Shown one piece after another: positions 16,717 through 27,932 of a stretch of 64,000 nt of DNA. How positions within the stretch are numbered: the stretch's first letter is position 1; each line of letters opens with the position of its first letter. The translations under genes were made by a program, and so were the position numbers. The stretch lies in contig NZ_QMBP01000009.1 in NCBI RefSeq assembly GCF_003289945.1, positions 277,005 through 341,004 on the forward strand. The letters run 5' to 3'. Origin of the DNA: Mesorhizobium hawassense (GTDB taxonomy: Bacteria > Pseudomonadota > Alphaproteobacteria > Rhizobiales > Rhizobiaceae). The notes under the pieces are model-generated. The model was given only the letters and a program-made list of their open reading frames with translations. It searched no databases and was not told the origin of the DNA.

Positions 16717-19278
16717 TCAGCCTCTCGGCTTGAGGTTCTCCGGATCGTAGAGCGGCTTGTAGCCGACGCCGGCAACCTCGACCGGATAGGTCTCGCCGAA
16801 ATATTCCACATTGAGCTTGCGGCCCTCCTGGGCATAGGCCCAGGGCAGATAGGCGAGCGCGATGTTCTTGCCGATGGTCGGACCGTAGGCGACCGAGGTG
16901 GTGAAGGAGCGGCGGCCGAGCTCGTCGACCAGCGTCTCGCCGGTCGCGGGATCCTGCACCGGCATGATGCCGACCGGATAGCGCGCGACACCCTTGGCGT
17001 CCTTGTTCTCGGTTATCACCAGCGTGCACAGCATCGCCGGCTGGTGCTCGCGGGCGCGATATTCCACGTGCTTGGCCTTGCCGCAGAAGTCGTTCTCCTT
17101 GACCTTCGGGCGGGCGAGATCGGCCTCGAGCAGATTGTATTCGGTCAAGAGATCGGCGTTCTGCAGCCGCAGGCTCTTTTCCATGCGGCGCGTGTTGGCA
17201 TAGGTCTCGACGCCGAAAGGCATGATGCCGGTCGAGCGCAGCGCGTCCCAGACGGCGAGCCCGTCCTCGTAGCGCATATGCAGTTCCCAGCCCTGCTCGC
17301 CGACATAGGAGATGCGGAAGGCGGTCACGTCCTTGCCGCCGATCTTGATCGGCTTGATCGCGGCAAACGGGAAATTCTCGACTGAAAGGCCATCCGGATT
17401 CTCGACGACCTTCTGCAGGGTCGCGCGGGCGTTCGGCCCCCAGATTCCGATGGTGACGTATTTCTCGGTCACATCGGTGACGGTGGCGTCGAAGCCCTTG
17501 TCCTGCGCGGTGCGCTGCATGTAGCGGAAGTCGCGCGGGCCGGCATCGGCGCCGTCGATCACGCGGCAGCGGTCGGCCATGCGGATGACGGTGAAGTCGG
17601 CCCGCACCATGCCTTCCTCGTCGAGGAAGTGGGTGTAGATGCCCTTGCCGATATTGTTGTCGCCGCCGATCTTGGCCGCGCACAGCCATTCCAAAAGCTC
17701 GACATGGTCGGGCCCTTCGACGTCGTACATCGAGAAATGCGACAGGTTGACGATGCCGCAATCCTCGCTCATCGCAAGGTGCTCGGCATTGGAGACACGC
17801 CAGAAATGGCGGTTGTCCCACTCGTTCTCGCGCACGGGAACCCGGTTGCCATACTTCTCCAGCAGATGCTCGTTGGCGGCATAGCCGTGGGCGCGCTCCC
17901 AGCCGCCCAGTTCCATGAAGTAGCCGCCGAGTTCCTTCTCTCGCTCCCAGAACGGCGAACGGCGGATGTTGCGGCCTTTCGAGAACGGCTCGCGCGGATG
18001 GACGGCCGGGTTGTAGACCTTCATCGCCGTCTCGGTGCAGCGATCCCAGATGAACTGCTCCTGCGTCTGGTGCGGATAGAAACGCGAATAGTCGATGGCG
18101 TGATGGTCGATCTCGGTGCGGCCGTCGGTCATCCAGTCGGCGATCAGCTTGCCCATGCCCGGGCCGTCCTTGACCCAGATGGCGACGGCGTACCACAGGC
18201 CCCTCACCCTTTGGCTTTCGCCCATCGACGGGCCGCCGTCGGTGGTCACCTGCAGCAGCCCGTTGAAGGAATGGCCTTCATTGTAGCCGAGTTCGCCGAG
18301 GATCGGCGTCAACTCCATGGCGCGCTCCAGCGGCGCCATGATCTGCTCCATGTCGACGTCGCGCTGCGACGGCGACAGCCGCGCCTGGTCCTTTTGGAGC
18401 AGATCGCGCGGATGGCACAGACGCGGGTTGTTTTCCTCGTAATAGCCCCATTCGATCTGCCCGCCCTCGGCGGTCTTCGGATCGCCGGTGTCGCGCATAT
18501 AGGCCGAGTTGCCCTGGTCGCGCAGCAGCGGCCAGCCGATTTCCTTGCCGGTGCCGGCAAACTCGTTGTACGGGCCGAAGAAGGTGAGCGGATGGTCGAT
18601 CGGCATGACCGGGAGGTCCTCGCCGACCAGAGCCGCGGTGAGCCGACCCCAGATGCCGGTGCAGACAACCACATAGTCGGCCTCGATCGTGCCGCGCTCG
18701 GTCACCACGCCCTTGATGCGGCCGTTCTCGACGATCAGCGACTTGGCCGAGGTGTTGGCGAATGCCTGGAGCTTACCGGCGGCGACACCCTGGTCCACCA
18801 GCTTGCCGGCCACCGTCTGCGAACGCGGGATGACGAGACCGGCATCCGGGTCCCACAGGCCGCCCTGCACCAGATGCTCCTCGATCAACGGGAACTTTTC
18901 CTTGATCTCGGCCGGCTCGATCAGCCGCGCGCGGGTGCCGAAAGACTTGGCCGAGGCGATCTTGCGCCTGATCTCGTCCATGCGGGCATCGTCGCCGACG
19001 CGGGCCACTTCCAGGCCGCCGACGCGGGCGTAGTGGCCCATCTTCTCATAGAAATCGATGGAATAGAGCGTCGTCCAGCACGACAGGAAATCGTGGCTGG
19101 TCGTATAGCAGAAGTCCGAGGCATGCGCCGTCGAGCCGATATCGGTCGGGATGCCCGACTTGTCGATGCCGACGATGTCGTCCCAGCCGCGTTCGATCAG
19201 GTGATGGGCGACCGACGCGCCAACGATACCGCCCAGACCGACGATGACGACCTTCGCCTTTTTCGGAAACTCTGCCAT
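16717..19278 (-). CDS. Dimethylglycine-dehydrogenase-like FAD/GcvT protein (paralogue 1)
   Basis: 853 aa from ATG 19278 (MAEFPKK...). An N-terminal DAO-type FAD domain (VVIVGLGGIVG at residues 10-20) occupies about 1-390 and a folate-binding GcvT/aminomethyltransferase region about 440-850. Such enzymes oxidatively demethylate N-methyl glycines and pass the carbon to THF. The residue matching the covalent-flavin His of dimethylglycine dehydrogenase is probably His52, but its context is STAHASDF instead of the TWHAAG seen in the other two copies here, suggesting a divergent substrate or flavin linkage. Monocistronic with its own terminator. Confidence 0.88.
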   Translation of the reverse strand: MAEFPKKAKVVIVGLGGIVGASVAHHLIERGWDDIVGIDKSGIPTDIGSTAHASDFCYTTSHDFLSCWTTLYSIDFYEKMGHYARVGGLEVARVGDDARMDEIRRKIASAKSFGTRARLIEPAEIKEKFPLIEEHLVQGGLWDPDAGLVIPRSQTVAGKLVDQGVAAGKLQAFANTSAKSLIVENGRIKGVVTERGTIEADYVVVCTGIWGRLTAALVGEDLPVMPIDHPLTFFGPYNEFAGTGKEIGWPLLRDQGNSAYMRDTGDPKTAEGGQIEWGYYEENNPRLCHPRDLLQKDQARLSPSQRDVDMEQIMAPLERAMELTPILGELGYNEGHSFNGLLQVTTDGGPSMGESQRVRGLWYAVAIWVKDGPGMGKLIADWMTDGRTEIDHHAIDYSRFYPHQTQEQFIWDRCTETAMKVYNPAVHPREPFSKGRNIRRSPFWEREKELGGYFMELGGWERAHGYAANEHLLEKYGNRVPVRENEWDNRHFWRVSNAEHLAMSEDCGIVNLSHFSMYDVEGPDHVELLEWLCAAKIGGDNNIGKGIYTHFLDEEGMVRADFTVIRMADRCRVIDGADAGPRDFRYMQRTAQDKGFDATVTDVTEKYVTIGIWGPNARATLQKVVENPDGLSVENFPFAAIKPIKIGGKDVTAFRISYVGEQGWELHMRYEDGLAVWDALRSTGIMPFGVETYANTRRMEKSLRLQNADLLTEYNLLEADLARPKVKENDFCGKAKHVEYRAREHQPAMLCTLVITENKDAKGVARYPVGIMPVQDPATGETLVDELGRRSFTTSVAYGPTIGKNIALAYLPWAYAQEGRKLNVEYFGETYPVEVAGVGYKPLYDPENLKPRG

Positions 19279-19413
19279 TGCCCGCGACTCCAAAGGGATA
19301 GACGGGCGCGTTTGCGCGCCCTTCGAATGGCGCACAATATGCAGAGGACGCGGATCGGGCTACCGCCTGTTTGCGACACGCCACAGGTGCGGCGCGACCC
19401 GACGATTTCGTCC

Positions 19414-20166
19414 TCAGGCGAAGGCCCAGATGTCCTCGGCCTGGAAGCCGACCTGGTAGCCGGCGGTCTTTAGCTTGACCACGACCTGGCCGATCTCGGC
19501 GGCCGGCAGCGCGCCGACCTCGATCTTGATCATGCCCGGCCGATAGCGCTGGAGATCGAGCTGCTCGAACACCATCCAGTCGGCGCCTTCGCAGTCGACC
19601 AGGAAAGCGTCGATATGGTTGATGCCGTTGCGGTCGAGCAGTGTCTGCAAGGCCTCCGACGGCACCTCGATGTCCTTCAGATGTGGCGCGAACTTGTTGA
19701 AATTGGCGTCCGCCTCGCCCCAGGCATTCTTGCCCGACATCAGATTGGTGTCGGTGACCGATGAGCAGCCGATAAACTCGATCGGCAGCGTACCGGATTC
19801 GAGCGCGGCGGCGTCGAAAGTGTGGACGGTGATCGTGCCTTTAGTCCTGGTCACCGCCACCGGTTCGATGATGAAGCGGTTGGCATCCGGGTAATTGGCC
19901 CGCAGTCGCCTCTGATTGTAGGGGATCGGCTCGACCAGCATGGCGCGCGCGCCGCGGATGCTGTGCAGCCACGGCGTCACGTCGTCGAACAGCGCGCCGT
20001 CGCAGGCGCCGACATTGACCATCTGGAACGGCCGGCCGCCGAAGCGCGCCTTGAGCGCCGCCTTGGCAAGGAATTTCGTGCCGTGCAGCGCTGGCCCGCG
20101 ATCGAGCAAGCCCGCAGGCAGGCCGAGCGACAGGAGAATGCGCGTGAGGCTGGACAGCGAGCTCAT
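19414..20166 (-). CDS. FkbM-family methyltransferase
   Basis: 250 aa from ATG 20166, which overlaps the stop of the membrane protein upstream by 4 bp. A SAM-binding Rossmann core is visible: VNVGACDGAL near residue 49, LVEPIPYN near 77 and IDAFLVDCEGADWMV near 190. FkbM enzymes O-methylate sugars and related small groups in rhizobial surface glycans. It is the last gene of a seven-gene envelope cluster, so a role in methylating a transferred sugar is likely. Confidence 0.85.
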   Translation of the reverse strand: MSSLSSLTRILLSLGLPAGLLDRGPALHGTKFLAKAALKARFGGRPFQMVNVGACDGALFDDVTPWLHSIRGARAMLVEPIPYNQRRLRANYPDANRFIIEPVAVTRTKGTITVHTFDAAALESGTLPIEFIGCSSVTDTNLMSGKNAWGEADANFNKFAPHLKDIEVPSEALQTLLDRNGINHIDAFLVDCEGADWMVFEQLDLQRYRPGMIKIEVGALPAAEIGQVVVKLKTAGYQVGFQAEDIWAFA

Positions 20167-21395
20167 GACTTGTCTCCGGGAACGGCCTGCGGCGCGGCGC
20201 GGCGACCGCCCTGGCTTGCCGCTGCCCACAATGCCATCAGTGGCGCGGCGAGCAACAGGAAGGGCGGCAGAAGGTTGGGGAAGTAGATGCGGGTGTCGTG
20301 GATCGGGAAGACGGTGAACTTCGCCAGCACGCCGAGCACCAGCGCCGCAAGCAGGATGCCGGCGCGGCGATCCAGCCGGAAGCCGGCGCGGCTTAAGCCA
20401 TACCATCCGGCCAGCGCCAAAACCGAGACGCCGACCCAGCTGTTGACGCTGATCGCGCGCACCACCGAAGCGGCGAAGGCCTTCAGATAGGCCGCCACCG
20501 AGAAGACCGGTTCGAACCCGTCCATGTTGTAATGCTGCTCGATGCTGGAAAACCACAGATGCGGCCACCAGCCGGGATGCTGCGCCCAATGCGAGATGGC
20601 GAAATAGGCGACGAAGGACGCCGCGAAGCCGGCCAGCGCACCCCATGCCCTCTCTCGGAAAGCAACAAGCAGCACCGCGAAGATAGCGAGGAAGACGATG
20701 TTGTCGGGCCTAGCCATGAAGGCGAGGAAGAGCAGGACCGCCGTCGACACCTCGCGCTTGCGCACATAGGCGAAGGCGCCGCCAAGGAACAGCGCTGAGC
20801 ACAGCAGGTCAGGCGTCGAGGCGCGCGCCGCGCCGCCGAAATCGGCCATGATCAGAATGGCGCCGACGACGGGCGCCAGCGCCAACGCGCCTTCCGCGCG
20901 CAGCCAGGAGAGCGTGATAACCCCAAACAGGAGCACGGAGACCACTTGCACCAGCCGCATCGCCTCGACCGGCGAGACGACGTGGCTGAGGCTCGACAGG
21001 ACTTCCGCATAGAGGAACTTGATCCGGTACATGCCGAGCAGCGAATGGAAGTCGGCGGCATTCTCCGCCATATGGCTGCGGAAGCCGCCGCCGTCGTCGG
21101 TCAGCGTCTGGTAATCGGCAGCCGACACGCCGGCCTTGACCGTGCCGTAGGCATAGTCATGCAGCGCCTGCGGATCGGGATGGGTGCCTTCCTCGGCGAT
21201 CGCCAGGTAGGCCAGCATGTCCCAATTGGCGTCGGGCATGAACCAGGCGGTCGCCGCGGTGAGCAGGATGTAGAGCGAGAACGCAATCGCCCCGATCGAT
21301 GCGGCCCATTTCGCGTAAGCCCCCTCGCCCCACGCCAGGCCGGCGCCGGTCAACCGTTCCAGCGGATTGGTCGGAGCGGACGGCCTGGTCAGCAT
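20163..21395 (-). CDS. Polytopic membrane protein, GT-C-like glycosyltransferase candidate
   Basis: 410 aa with roughly ten hydrophobic segments. After the first helix (about residues 30-53) comes a periplasmic loop containing MPDANWDMLAYLAIAEEG, placing acidic residues where GT-C enzymes such as ArnT/PMT hold their catalytic Asp. No exact family was recognised. Its place between the FkbM methyltransferase and the lipid-sugar genes makes it the best candidate for the transferase that uses a polyprenyl-phosphate sugar donor. Function is inferred from topology and context. Confidence 0.6.
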   Translation of the reverse strand: MLTRPSAPTNPLERLTGAGLAWGEGAYAKWAASIGAIAFSLYILLTAATAWFMPDANWDMLAYLAIAEEGTHPDPQALHDYAYGTVKAGVSAADYQTLTDDGGGFRSHMAENAADFHSLLGMYRIKFLYAEVLSSLSHVVSPVEAMRLVQVVSVLLFGVITLSWLRAEGALALAPVVGAILIMADFGGAARASTPDLLCSALFLGGAFAYVRKREVSTAVLLFLAFMARPDNIVFLAIFAVLLVAFRERAWGALAGFAASFVAYFAISHWAQHPGWWPHLWFSSIEQHYNMDGFEPVFSVAAYLKAFAASVVRAISVNSWVGVSVLALAGWYGLSRAGFRLDRRAGILLAALVLGVLAKFTVFPIHDTRIYFPNLLPPFLLLAAPLMALWAAASQGGRRAAPQAVPGDKS

Positions 21396-21407
21396 CCTCA
21401 GCGGCCT

Positions 21408-22883
<1,476 letters not shown>

Positions 22884-22907
22884 CTGAAAAATCTCCCCTT
22901 CGTCGCC

Positions 22908-23915
22908 CTATTCGGCAGGCACGTGTTCGGTGGCGACGGCGTGGCCGTCCTTCTTGGCGCGGTATTCGCTGTAGGCGGCGATCAGCATGTCCTCGTCGCG
23001 ATATTGCGGCACCCAGCCGAGCTGGCGCTCGGCCTTGGACACGTCGAGGACGCATTCCTCGTCGGCGATCAAATACTGCTCCGGATCCATGATCGGCATG
23101 TTCAACCGGTCGAGCAGATCGAGTGTGCGCTTGACCGCCCAACCCGGCGTCGGCAGCAGGATCGACTTCGACCCGGCATGGCGGATCAGGTCGCCGAGCA
23201 GTTTTTTCACCGGCGGCGGATTGAGCGAGCCGAGATTGTAGGCCTCGTTCGGCACGCCGGCCTTCCAGGCCGCGCGGGCGGCTTCCGCGCAGTCGAACAC
23301 CGAGATGAACTGATAGGGATTCCGGCCCGAGCCGATCATCGGCACCGGCAGGTTCCAGTCGATCAGCTTGAACAGTTTCTCCAGGATGCCGAGCCGGCCG
23401 GGTCCGATGATCAGGCGCGGCCTGAACAGCGAGATCGACATGCCGCGCTTGCGCCATTCGGCGGCGAGCTCCTCGGTCTTCAGCTTCGACAACCCATACT
23501 CGCCAAGCGGCGAGACCGGATGGTCCTCGGTCATCGGCAGCACTACCGTGTGGCCGTAGATCATGTCGGTCGTGTAGTGGACGAGCCTCTGCGCGCCTGC
23601 CTTGTCCATTGACTGGATGATGTTCTCGGTACCGTGAAAATTCACCGGGAAGAAGAAATCATGCCGCTTGGCGCGCACCTGGATCGGCGACAGCATCTTG
23701 GCCGACAAATTGTAGACCACGTCGTCGGCCTTGAACCCGACCTTCGCGACCGAGGCGGGATCGGTCACGTCGCATGTGATGAAGCGCACCGAACGGTAAT
23801 GCGGCAAGTCGCTCTTTACGATATCGGCGACGACGACGTTCTCGCCGTCGGCCACGAGCTTGGGGGCAAGGTGACGGCCGACGAAACCGTCGCCGCCGAA
23901 AATCACATGTCTCAT
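22908..23915 (-). CDS. NAD-dependent epimerase/dehydratase (extended SDR)
   Basis: 335 aa from ATG 23915, overlapping the small transporter gene by 4 bp. The Rossmann motif GGDGFVGRHL starts at residue 6; the catalytic tyrosine and lysine are in EYGLSKLKTEE near residue 145. Extended SDRs epimerise, dehydrate or reduce sugar groups. Here it may act on the sugar product, possibly supplying the keto-reduction step that a DprE2 enzyme performs elsewhere; that is speculation. Confidence 0.85.
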   Translation of the reverse strand: MRHVIFGGDGFVGRHLAPKLVADGENVVVADIVKSDLPHYRSVRFITCDVTDPASVAKVGFKADDVVYNLSAKMLSPIQVRAKRHDFFFPVNFHGTENIIQSMDKAGAQRLVHYTTDMIYGHTVVLPMTEDHPVSPLGEYGLSKLKTEELAAEWRKRGMSISLFRPRLIIGPGRLGILEKLFKLIDWNLPVPMIGSGRNPYQFISVFDCAEAARAAWKAGVPNEAYNLGSLNPPPVKKLLGDLIRHAGSKSILLPTPGWAVKRTLDLLDRLNMPIMDPEQYLIADEECVLDVSKAERQLGWVPQYRDEDMLIAAYSEYRAKKDGHAVATEHVPAE

Positions 23916-24346
23916 CGAACGATCTCGCTTGTGCCGATCTTGTCGGGCCTGATGGAGGCGGTCTGGTCCTCGTGCCCGCGTCCACTTTGCGCGATCAGGA
24001 TGGTGCCGACGCAGATGCAGGCGATGCCGGCGATGCGCCAGCCATTGAGGTCCTCGCGAAAGACGAAATAGGCAAAGATCGCCACGGCGACATAGGCGAG
24101 GCTGAGGAACGGATAGGCGAAGCTGAGCTCGACCTTGGACAGCACATAGAGGTGCGACGCCATCGAGATGACGAAGGTGCACAAGCCGAGGAAAACCCAA
24201 GGGCTGAACACGATCTGCAACAGCCTGACGAGCGGATTGACGCCTTCGAAAGAGATCGGTCCCATCGACATCATCCCCTGCTTCAGCATCAGCTGCGCCG
24301 CCGCATTGGTCATGACCGTGAAGAGAATGAAGATTATGTATTTCAT
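23912..24346 (-). CDS. Small EamA/ArnE-F-like membrane transporter
   Basis: 144 aa from ATG 24346 (a GTG three codons earlier is possible). Four membrane helices: about residues 3-20, 45-65, 72-95 and 98-118. The layout is that of single-EamA-domain or SMR proteins, which work as dimers. In the Arn pathway such proteins (ArnE/ArnF) flip an undecaprenyl-linked aminopentose; the neighbours here suggest a comparable flippase for a polyprenyl-phosphate sugar. Confidence 0.75.
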   Translation of the reverse strand: MKYIIFILFTVMTNAAAQLMLKQGMMSMGPISFEGVNPLVRLLQIVFSPWVFLGLCTFVISMASHLYVLSKVELSFAYPFLSLAYVAVAIFAYFVFREDLNGWRIAGIACICVGTILIAQSGRGHEDQTASIRPDKIGTSEIVR

Positions 24347-24468
24347 TGTTGCCACCCGCCCCTTGAGCGGTCCTATTACAAACCTGCAAATATTTCGTGA
24401 AGCCGCGATAGTCTTTTGAGCAGATCGGAATTTAACGCTTCGCTTACCGTGATTTACTCAATTCTTAT

Positions 24469-25821
24469 CTATTCGGCGGCCTCAGTACTCCCTTGTCCGA
24501 TATCCATTCTCTTGGCCGTCCGCGCCCAGAAGCCCGACTGGAAAGCCGGGTCGCGAAGCGCCTCCAGCCGCTGCCATTGCGGGAACGACGCGGCGAACGT
24601 CTCGGGGCTCATTCTGGCGTCCTTGTAGGGGTTGACCGCCCCGCCCGCCTCGACCGTGATGCGGTCGAGTTCGGCGAGCAGCCGCAGCGTCCTTTCGCCC
24701 CGGTTGGCGAAATCGAGAGTCAGCGTGTAGCCGGGCCGAGGGAACGACAGCAGCGCCGGCGAGCCGACATCGCCGAAGCGCTTGAGCACAGTCAGGAACG
24801 ATCCCTGCCCCGCTTGTCGCGCCGCCTCGAGCAATGCAGGCACGGTGTGGCGGGCATTCTGTTCCGGCACCACGCTCTGGTGCTGGAAAAGCCCGCGCGG
24901 CCCGTAGAGCCGATTCCAGTCGCGGACGCCGTCGAGCGGAAAGAAGAAACCCTGATAACCCACCTGGCGCGGGACCGAAGACTTGCCCTTTTTCCAGCGG
25001 TAGGCCGCGTTGAAGACGGTGAGGAACGGCCGGTTCAGCACATTGAATGGCGGCTGCACCGGTACCGAAAGCCGGCTGCCGGCGTTCGCGGCGGCGTGCG
25101 AGCCGTGCTCGGCATGATTGCCGGTGAACAAAAGACCACGCCCACGGCCATGGCCGCCGGCAAGCTGGTCGATCCAGGCGACGGCATATTCATTGGCCTG
25201 GTCGGCCGCCTCGGCAAGATCGAAGAATTCGCCGAGGTCGCGAAACGGCGTCGCCCTCTCCATTATGTCGAGCGACGGCACGCGCATCAGCTTGATCGAC
25301 GCCGACAGGATCAGCCCGGTCAGCCCCATGCCGCCGATCGTCGCCTTGAACAGCCGGACATTGTCGGTCTCGGAGCAGCGATAGGTTCGACCGTCCGACC
25401 GAAGCAGCGTAAAAGACTCGACATGGCAGCCGAAGGTGCCGCGCCGATGGTGGCTCTTGCCGTGCACGTCATTGGCGATCGCGCCGCCCAGCGTCACGAA
25501 CTGCGTGCCCGGAACCACGGCCGGAAAGAAGCCGTAGGGCGCGGCGTGCGCGATGATGTCGCAAAGCATCACGCCGGCGTCGGCCTCGACCACGCCGGTC
25601 TCGGGATTGAAGGAACGGATGCGGTTGAGCGGCCGCATGTCGACCACCATGCCGGCATCGTTCTGGCAGCTGTCGCCATAGGAGCGGCCATTGCCGTAGC
25701 CGAGCAGCGATCCGGCTTTCGCCTCGCCACGCTTCAGCAAGGCGATCGCCTCATCCGCCGCGATCGCCTTGCGCGCCGGCGGGGTCGCCCGTCCGAAGCT
25801 GCCGAAGCGCCTGTCTCCCAT
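24469..25821 (-). CDS. DprE1-like FAD oxidoreductase (polyprenyl-phosphoribose 2'-oxidase family)
   Basis: 450 aa from ATG 25821, which overlaps the stop of the UbiA gene as TGATG (GTG 25824 is the alternative). The VAO-type FAD domain carries YGNGRSYGD near residue 42, the signature loop of DprE1, followed by GFFPAVVPGTQFVTLGGAI near 96 and the NDVHGKSHHRRGTFG stretch. In mycobacteria DprE1 oxidises C2 of decaprenyl-phosphoribose on the way to the arabinose donor. No classical DprE2 reductase is adjacent; an extended SDR and an aminotransferase are instead. Confidence 0.82.
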   Translation of the reverse strand: MGDRRFGSFGRATPPARKAIAADEAIALLKRGEAKAGSLLGYGNGRSYGDSCQNDAGMVVDMRPLNRIRSFNPETGVVEADAGVMLCDIIAHAAPYGFFPAVVPGTQFVTLGGAIANDVHGKSHHRRGTFGCHVESFTLLRSDGRTYRCSETDNVRLFKATIGGMGLTGLILSASIKLMRVPSLDIMERATPFRDLGEFFDLAEAADQANEYAVAWIDQLAGGHGRGRGLLFTGNHAEHGSHAAANAGSRLSVPVQPPFNVLNRPFLTVFNAAYRWKKGKSSVPRQVGYQGFFFPLDGVRDWNRLYGPRGLFQHQSVVPEQNARHTVPALLEAARQAGQGSFLTVLKRFGDVGSPALLSFPRPGYTLTLDFANRGERTLRLLAELDRITVEAGGAVNPYKDARMSPETFAASFPQWQRLEALRDPAFQSGFWARTAKRMDIGQGSTEAAE

Positions 25822-27254
25822 CACCAGCCCCCGGCGACGAGGAAGACGGCGCCGATGGCGACGACGATCTGGCTGCGCCAGTCGCGGATGATGAAGACGA
25901 CCGGATCGTCATGCATCTCGTCGCGGCGCGCGAGAATCCAGACCCGCATCGTCAGATAGAGCACGATCGGTGCCAGCGGCCATATCAGCCACGGATGTGG
26001 ATAGAGCACCCGCACCGCCGGACTGTCCATATAGAGCGCCAGCACCAGCGCCGAGGAGAAGGCCGAAGCCATGCCGGCCTGGGCGACGATCTCCTGGTCC
26101 TCGGTGCGGTAGCCGCGGCCGGCAATGCGCTCGCCCGGCGGAATGGCCGTTGTGCGCAGCTCGACGAAGCGCTTCACCAGCGCCAAGGACAGGAAGAAGA
26201 AGATCGAGAAGGCGAGCAGCCAGAACGACACGTCGACGCCGGTGGCGGCGGCACCCGCCAGCACGCGGATCGTGTAGAGGCCGGCAAGCGTCAGCACGTC
26301 GACCAGAAGCATGCGCTTGAACGACAGCGAATAGGCGGTGGTGACCGCCATGTAGCCGGCAAGCACGCCCAGGAATTCGATCGGAAGGAAGAGGCTCGCG
26401 GCGATGCCAATCGCGAGCAGCACGGCGATCGCGCCAAGGCCGAACGGGATCGACAACGCGCCGCTGGCGAAGGGCCGGTTGCGCTTTGTCGGATGCTTGC
26501 GGTCGAGCGCGAGGTCGAAGAAATCGTTGAGAATGTAGATGGCGGACGCCACGGCGCTGAAGGAGGCGAATGCCAGCAGGCATTCCCAGATCATGTTCGG
26601 GTTGAAGTATTCGTGCGACAGCACCATCGGCACCGCGATCAGCGAGTTCTTCAGCCACTGATGCATGCGCAGCATCTTGACGTAGGTCCGAAGCGTCGGC
26701 TTCGGCGCCGGCATGGCCTCGGCTTGATGCGCCGCCTGCCAGCGCCGGGCGCTTCGGTCGGGCGCCACGACCAGCGCGTTGCGCGCGGCGTCGAACACTT
26801 TGAGGTCGTGGCGGCTGTTGCCGGCATAGTCGAAGCCGGCATCGCCATAGGCGGCGACCAGCGCGGCGCACTTCCTGCCCGCGGTCATGTTGTGCGGGCC
26901 GTCGGTTGCCAGAACGTGATCGAAAATGCCGAGATACGCCGCGATCGCTTCGGCGAATTTGCGCGGCGTTCCCGTCGCCAGCACGATCTTGCGGCCCTCC
27001 CGGTGCTCGGTCCGCAACCGCTCTAGCAGGTCTTGACGGTAAGGCAGCGAGGTCGGATCGATGTCGACGCGTCTGGCGATCTCCTGCTTCAGCCGCGCCG
27101 CGCCGCCGGTCAGCCAGAGCGGCAGCAGAAAGAGATAGAGCGGATTCTTCTTGAGGAGGATGAACAGGCCTTCCCACAGAAGGTCGGTTGCAATCAGCGT
27201 GCCGTCGAGATCGACCGCAAGCGCAATTGCGTTCCTGTCCGACCTCGCGTCCAT
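25821..27254 (-). CDS. HAD phosphatase-UbiA fusion, polyprenyl-phosphate phosphoribosyltransferase-like
   Basis: 477 aa; AGGA lies 5 nt before the ATG at 27254. Residues about 10-190 form a HAD domain (DLDGT at 15-19), residues about 195-477 a UbiA-type prenyltransferase with eight or so helices and the motif NDFFDLALDRKHPTKRNRP near 260. That NDxxDxxxDxxHPTK pattern marks the decaprenyl-phosphate phosphoribose synthase clade. The fused HAD domain could remove the 5'-phosphate afterwards. Similar genes (noeC type) make the arabinose donor for Azorhizobium Nod factors. First gene of the cluster. Confidence 0.85.
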   Translation of the reverse strand: MDARSDRNAIALAVDLDGTLIATDLLWEGLFILLKKNPLYLFLLPLWLTGGAARLKQEIARRVDIDPTSLPYRQDLLERLRTEHREGRKIVLATGTPRKFAEAIAAYLGIFDHVLATDGPHNMTAGRKCAALVAAYGDAGFDYAGNSRHDLKVFDAARNALVVAPDRSARRWQAAHQAEAMPAPKPTLRTYVKMLRMHQWLKNSLIAVPMVLSHEYFNPNMIWECLLAFASFSAVASAIYILNDFFDLALDRKHPTKRNRPFASGALSIPFGLGAIAVLLAIGIAASLFLPIEFLGVLAGYMAVTTAYSLSFKRMLLVDVLTLAGLYTIRVLAGAAATGVDVSFWLLAFSIFFFLSLALVKRFVELRTTAIPPGERIAGRGYRTEDQEIVAQAGMASAFSSALVLALYMDSPAVRVLYPHPWLIWPLAPIVLYLTMRVWILARRDEMHDDPVVFIIRDWRSQIVVAIGAVFLVAGGW

Positions 27255-27457
27255 TGTCCTGCCCCGATCGGGCGCAGAATCCCGAAAATCCGATCTCGGA
27301 AAGGATCACGCGCCAATTCAACCCACGCCATGTGCCGGCGTCCTCAGGTTCGATATAGCGGGAGATGACGCAGCGAACGTTAAAACGTCCGGTTGCAGCG
27401 CATTGTCATACCGGTATTTCGGGGGTCATCGTTAAGCGACTTCTACCGGAAACGATA

Positions 27458-27483
27458 AAAGGCCGGACATCGGTCCGGCCTTT
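27458..27483 (-). terminator. Intrinsic terminator after the small periplasmic protein gene
   Basis: An 11-bp perfect stem: AAAGGCCGGAC (27458-27468) with GTCCGGCCTTT (27473-27483) and a 4-nt loop. On the minus strand it is followed by TTATCGTTT. It could also act on rightward transcripts. Confidence 0.85.
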
Positions 27484-27515
27484 GCCAATCCTGCGGGCGC
27501 CAATGCGTGGCGAGG

Positions 27516-27779
27516 TTACTTGATACGGGCCGCACCGCCCGAAATTTCGACCGTTTCCGAGCCGGTCAGGGCTTCGAGGTCACCATTGGGCAGGGTGACG
27601 AAGCAGCCGTTCGGGCAGAACTCCACCGTCTCGCCGGCACCGAGCGTCAGCTCGCTCTTGGCGCCGCCTTCGGTCACGACCAGCGTCCGCGTCTGAGCGT
27701 CCTTGTTGATCGCGCTGGCGGCGAAAGCCGAACCGCCCAGTGCCAGCAAAGCGATGGCGGCAACGACAGACTTCCACAT
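27516..27779 (-). CDS. Small periplasmic hypothetical protein
   Basis: 87 aa from ATG 27779. A signal peptide ends near residue 20 (GGSAFAA). The mature domain of about 65 residues has two cysteines in FCPNGCF, likely a disulfide or metal pair, and a beta-rich pattern. Homologous small exported proteins are common in rhizobia but have no assigned role. Monocistronic with a strong terminator. Confidence 0.78.
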   Translation of the reverse strand: MWKSVVAAIALLALGGSAFAASAINKDAQTRTLVVTEGGAKSELTLGAGETVEFCPNGCFVTLPNGDLEALTGSETVEISGGAARIK

Positions 27780-27932
27780 TGCATTTCCGGTGTTTGAAAC
27801 ACCGCCTCTGTTCAAATTCGCAAGGCATTCTCGCCCTTTGCATCGAAGCTTATATGAGATGTTACCTGAACCGCAACTGAATGCCGCATTCATGCCACAA
27901 TCGGTTTCGAACTGCGCGACAACGCCGCCGAA

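Noticed and set aside
17629..19473. A 614-codon plus-strand open frame opposite the first dimethylglycine-dehydrogenase-like gene
   Set aside because: Same signature of a high-GC antisense shadow; the minus-strand protein has FAD and GcvT motifs.
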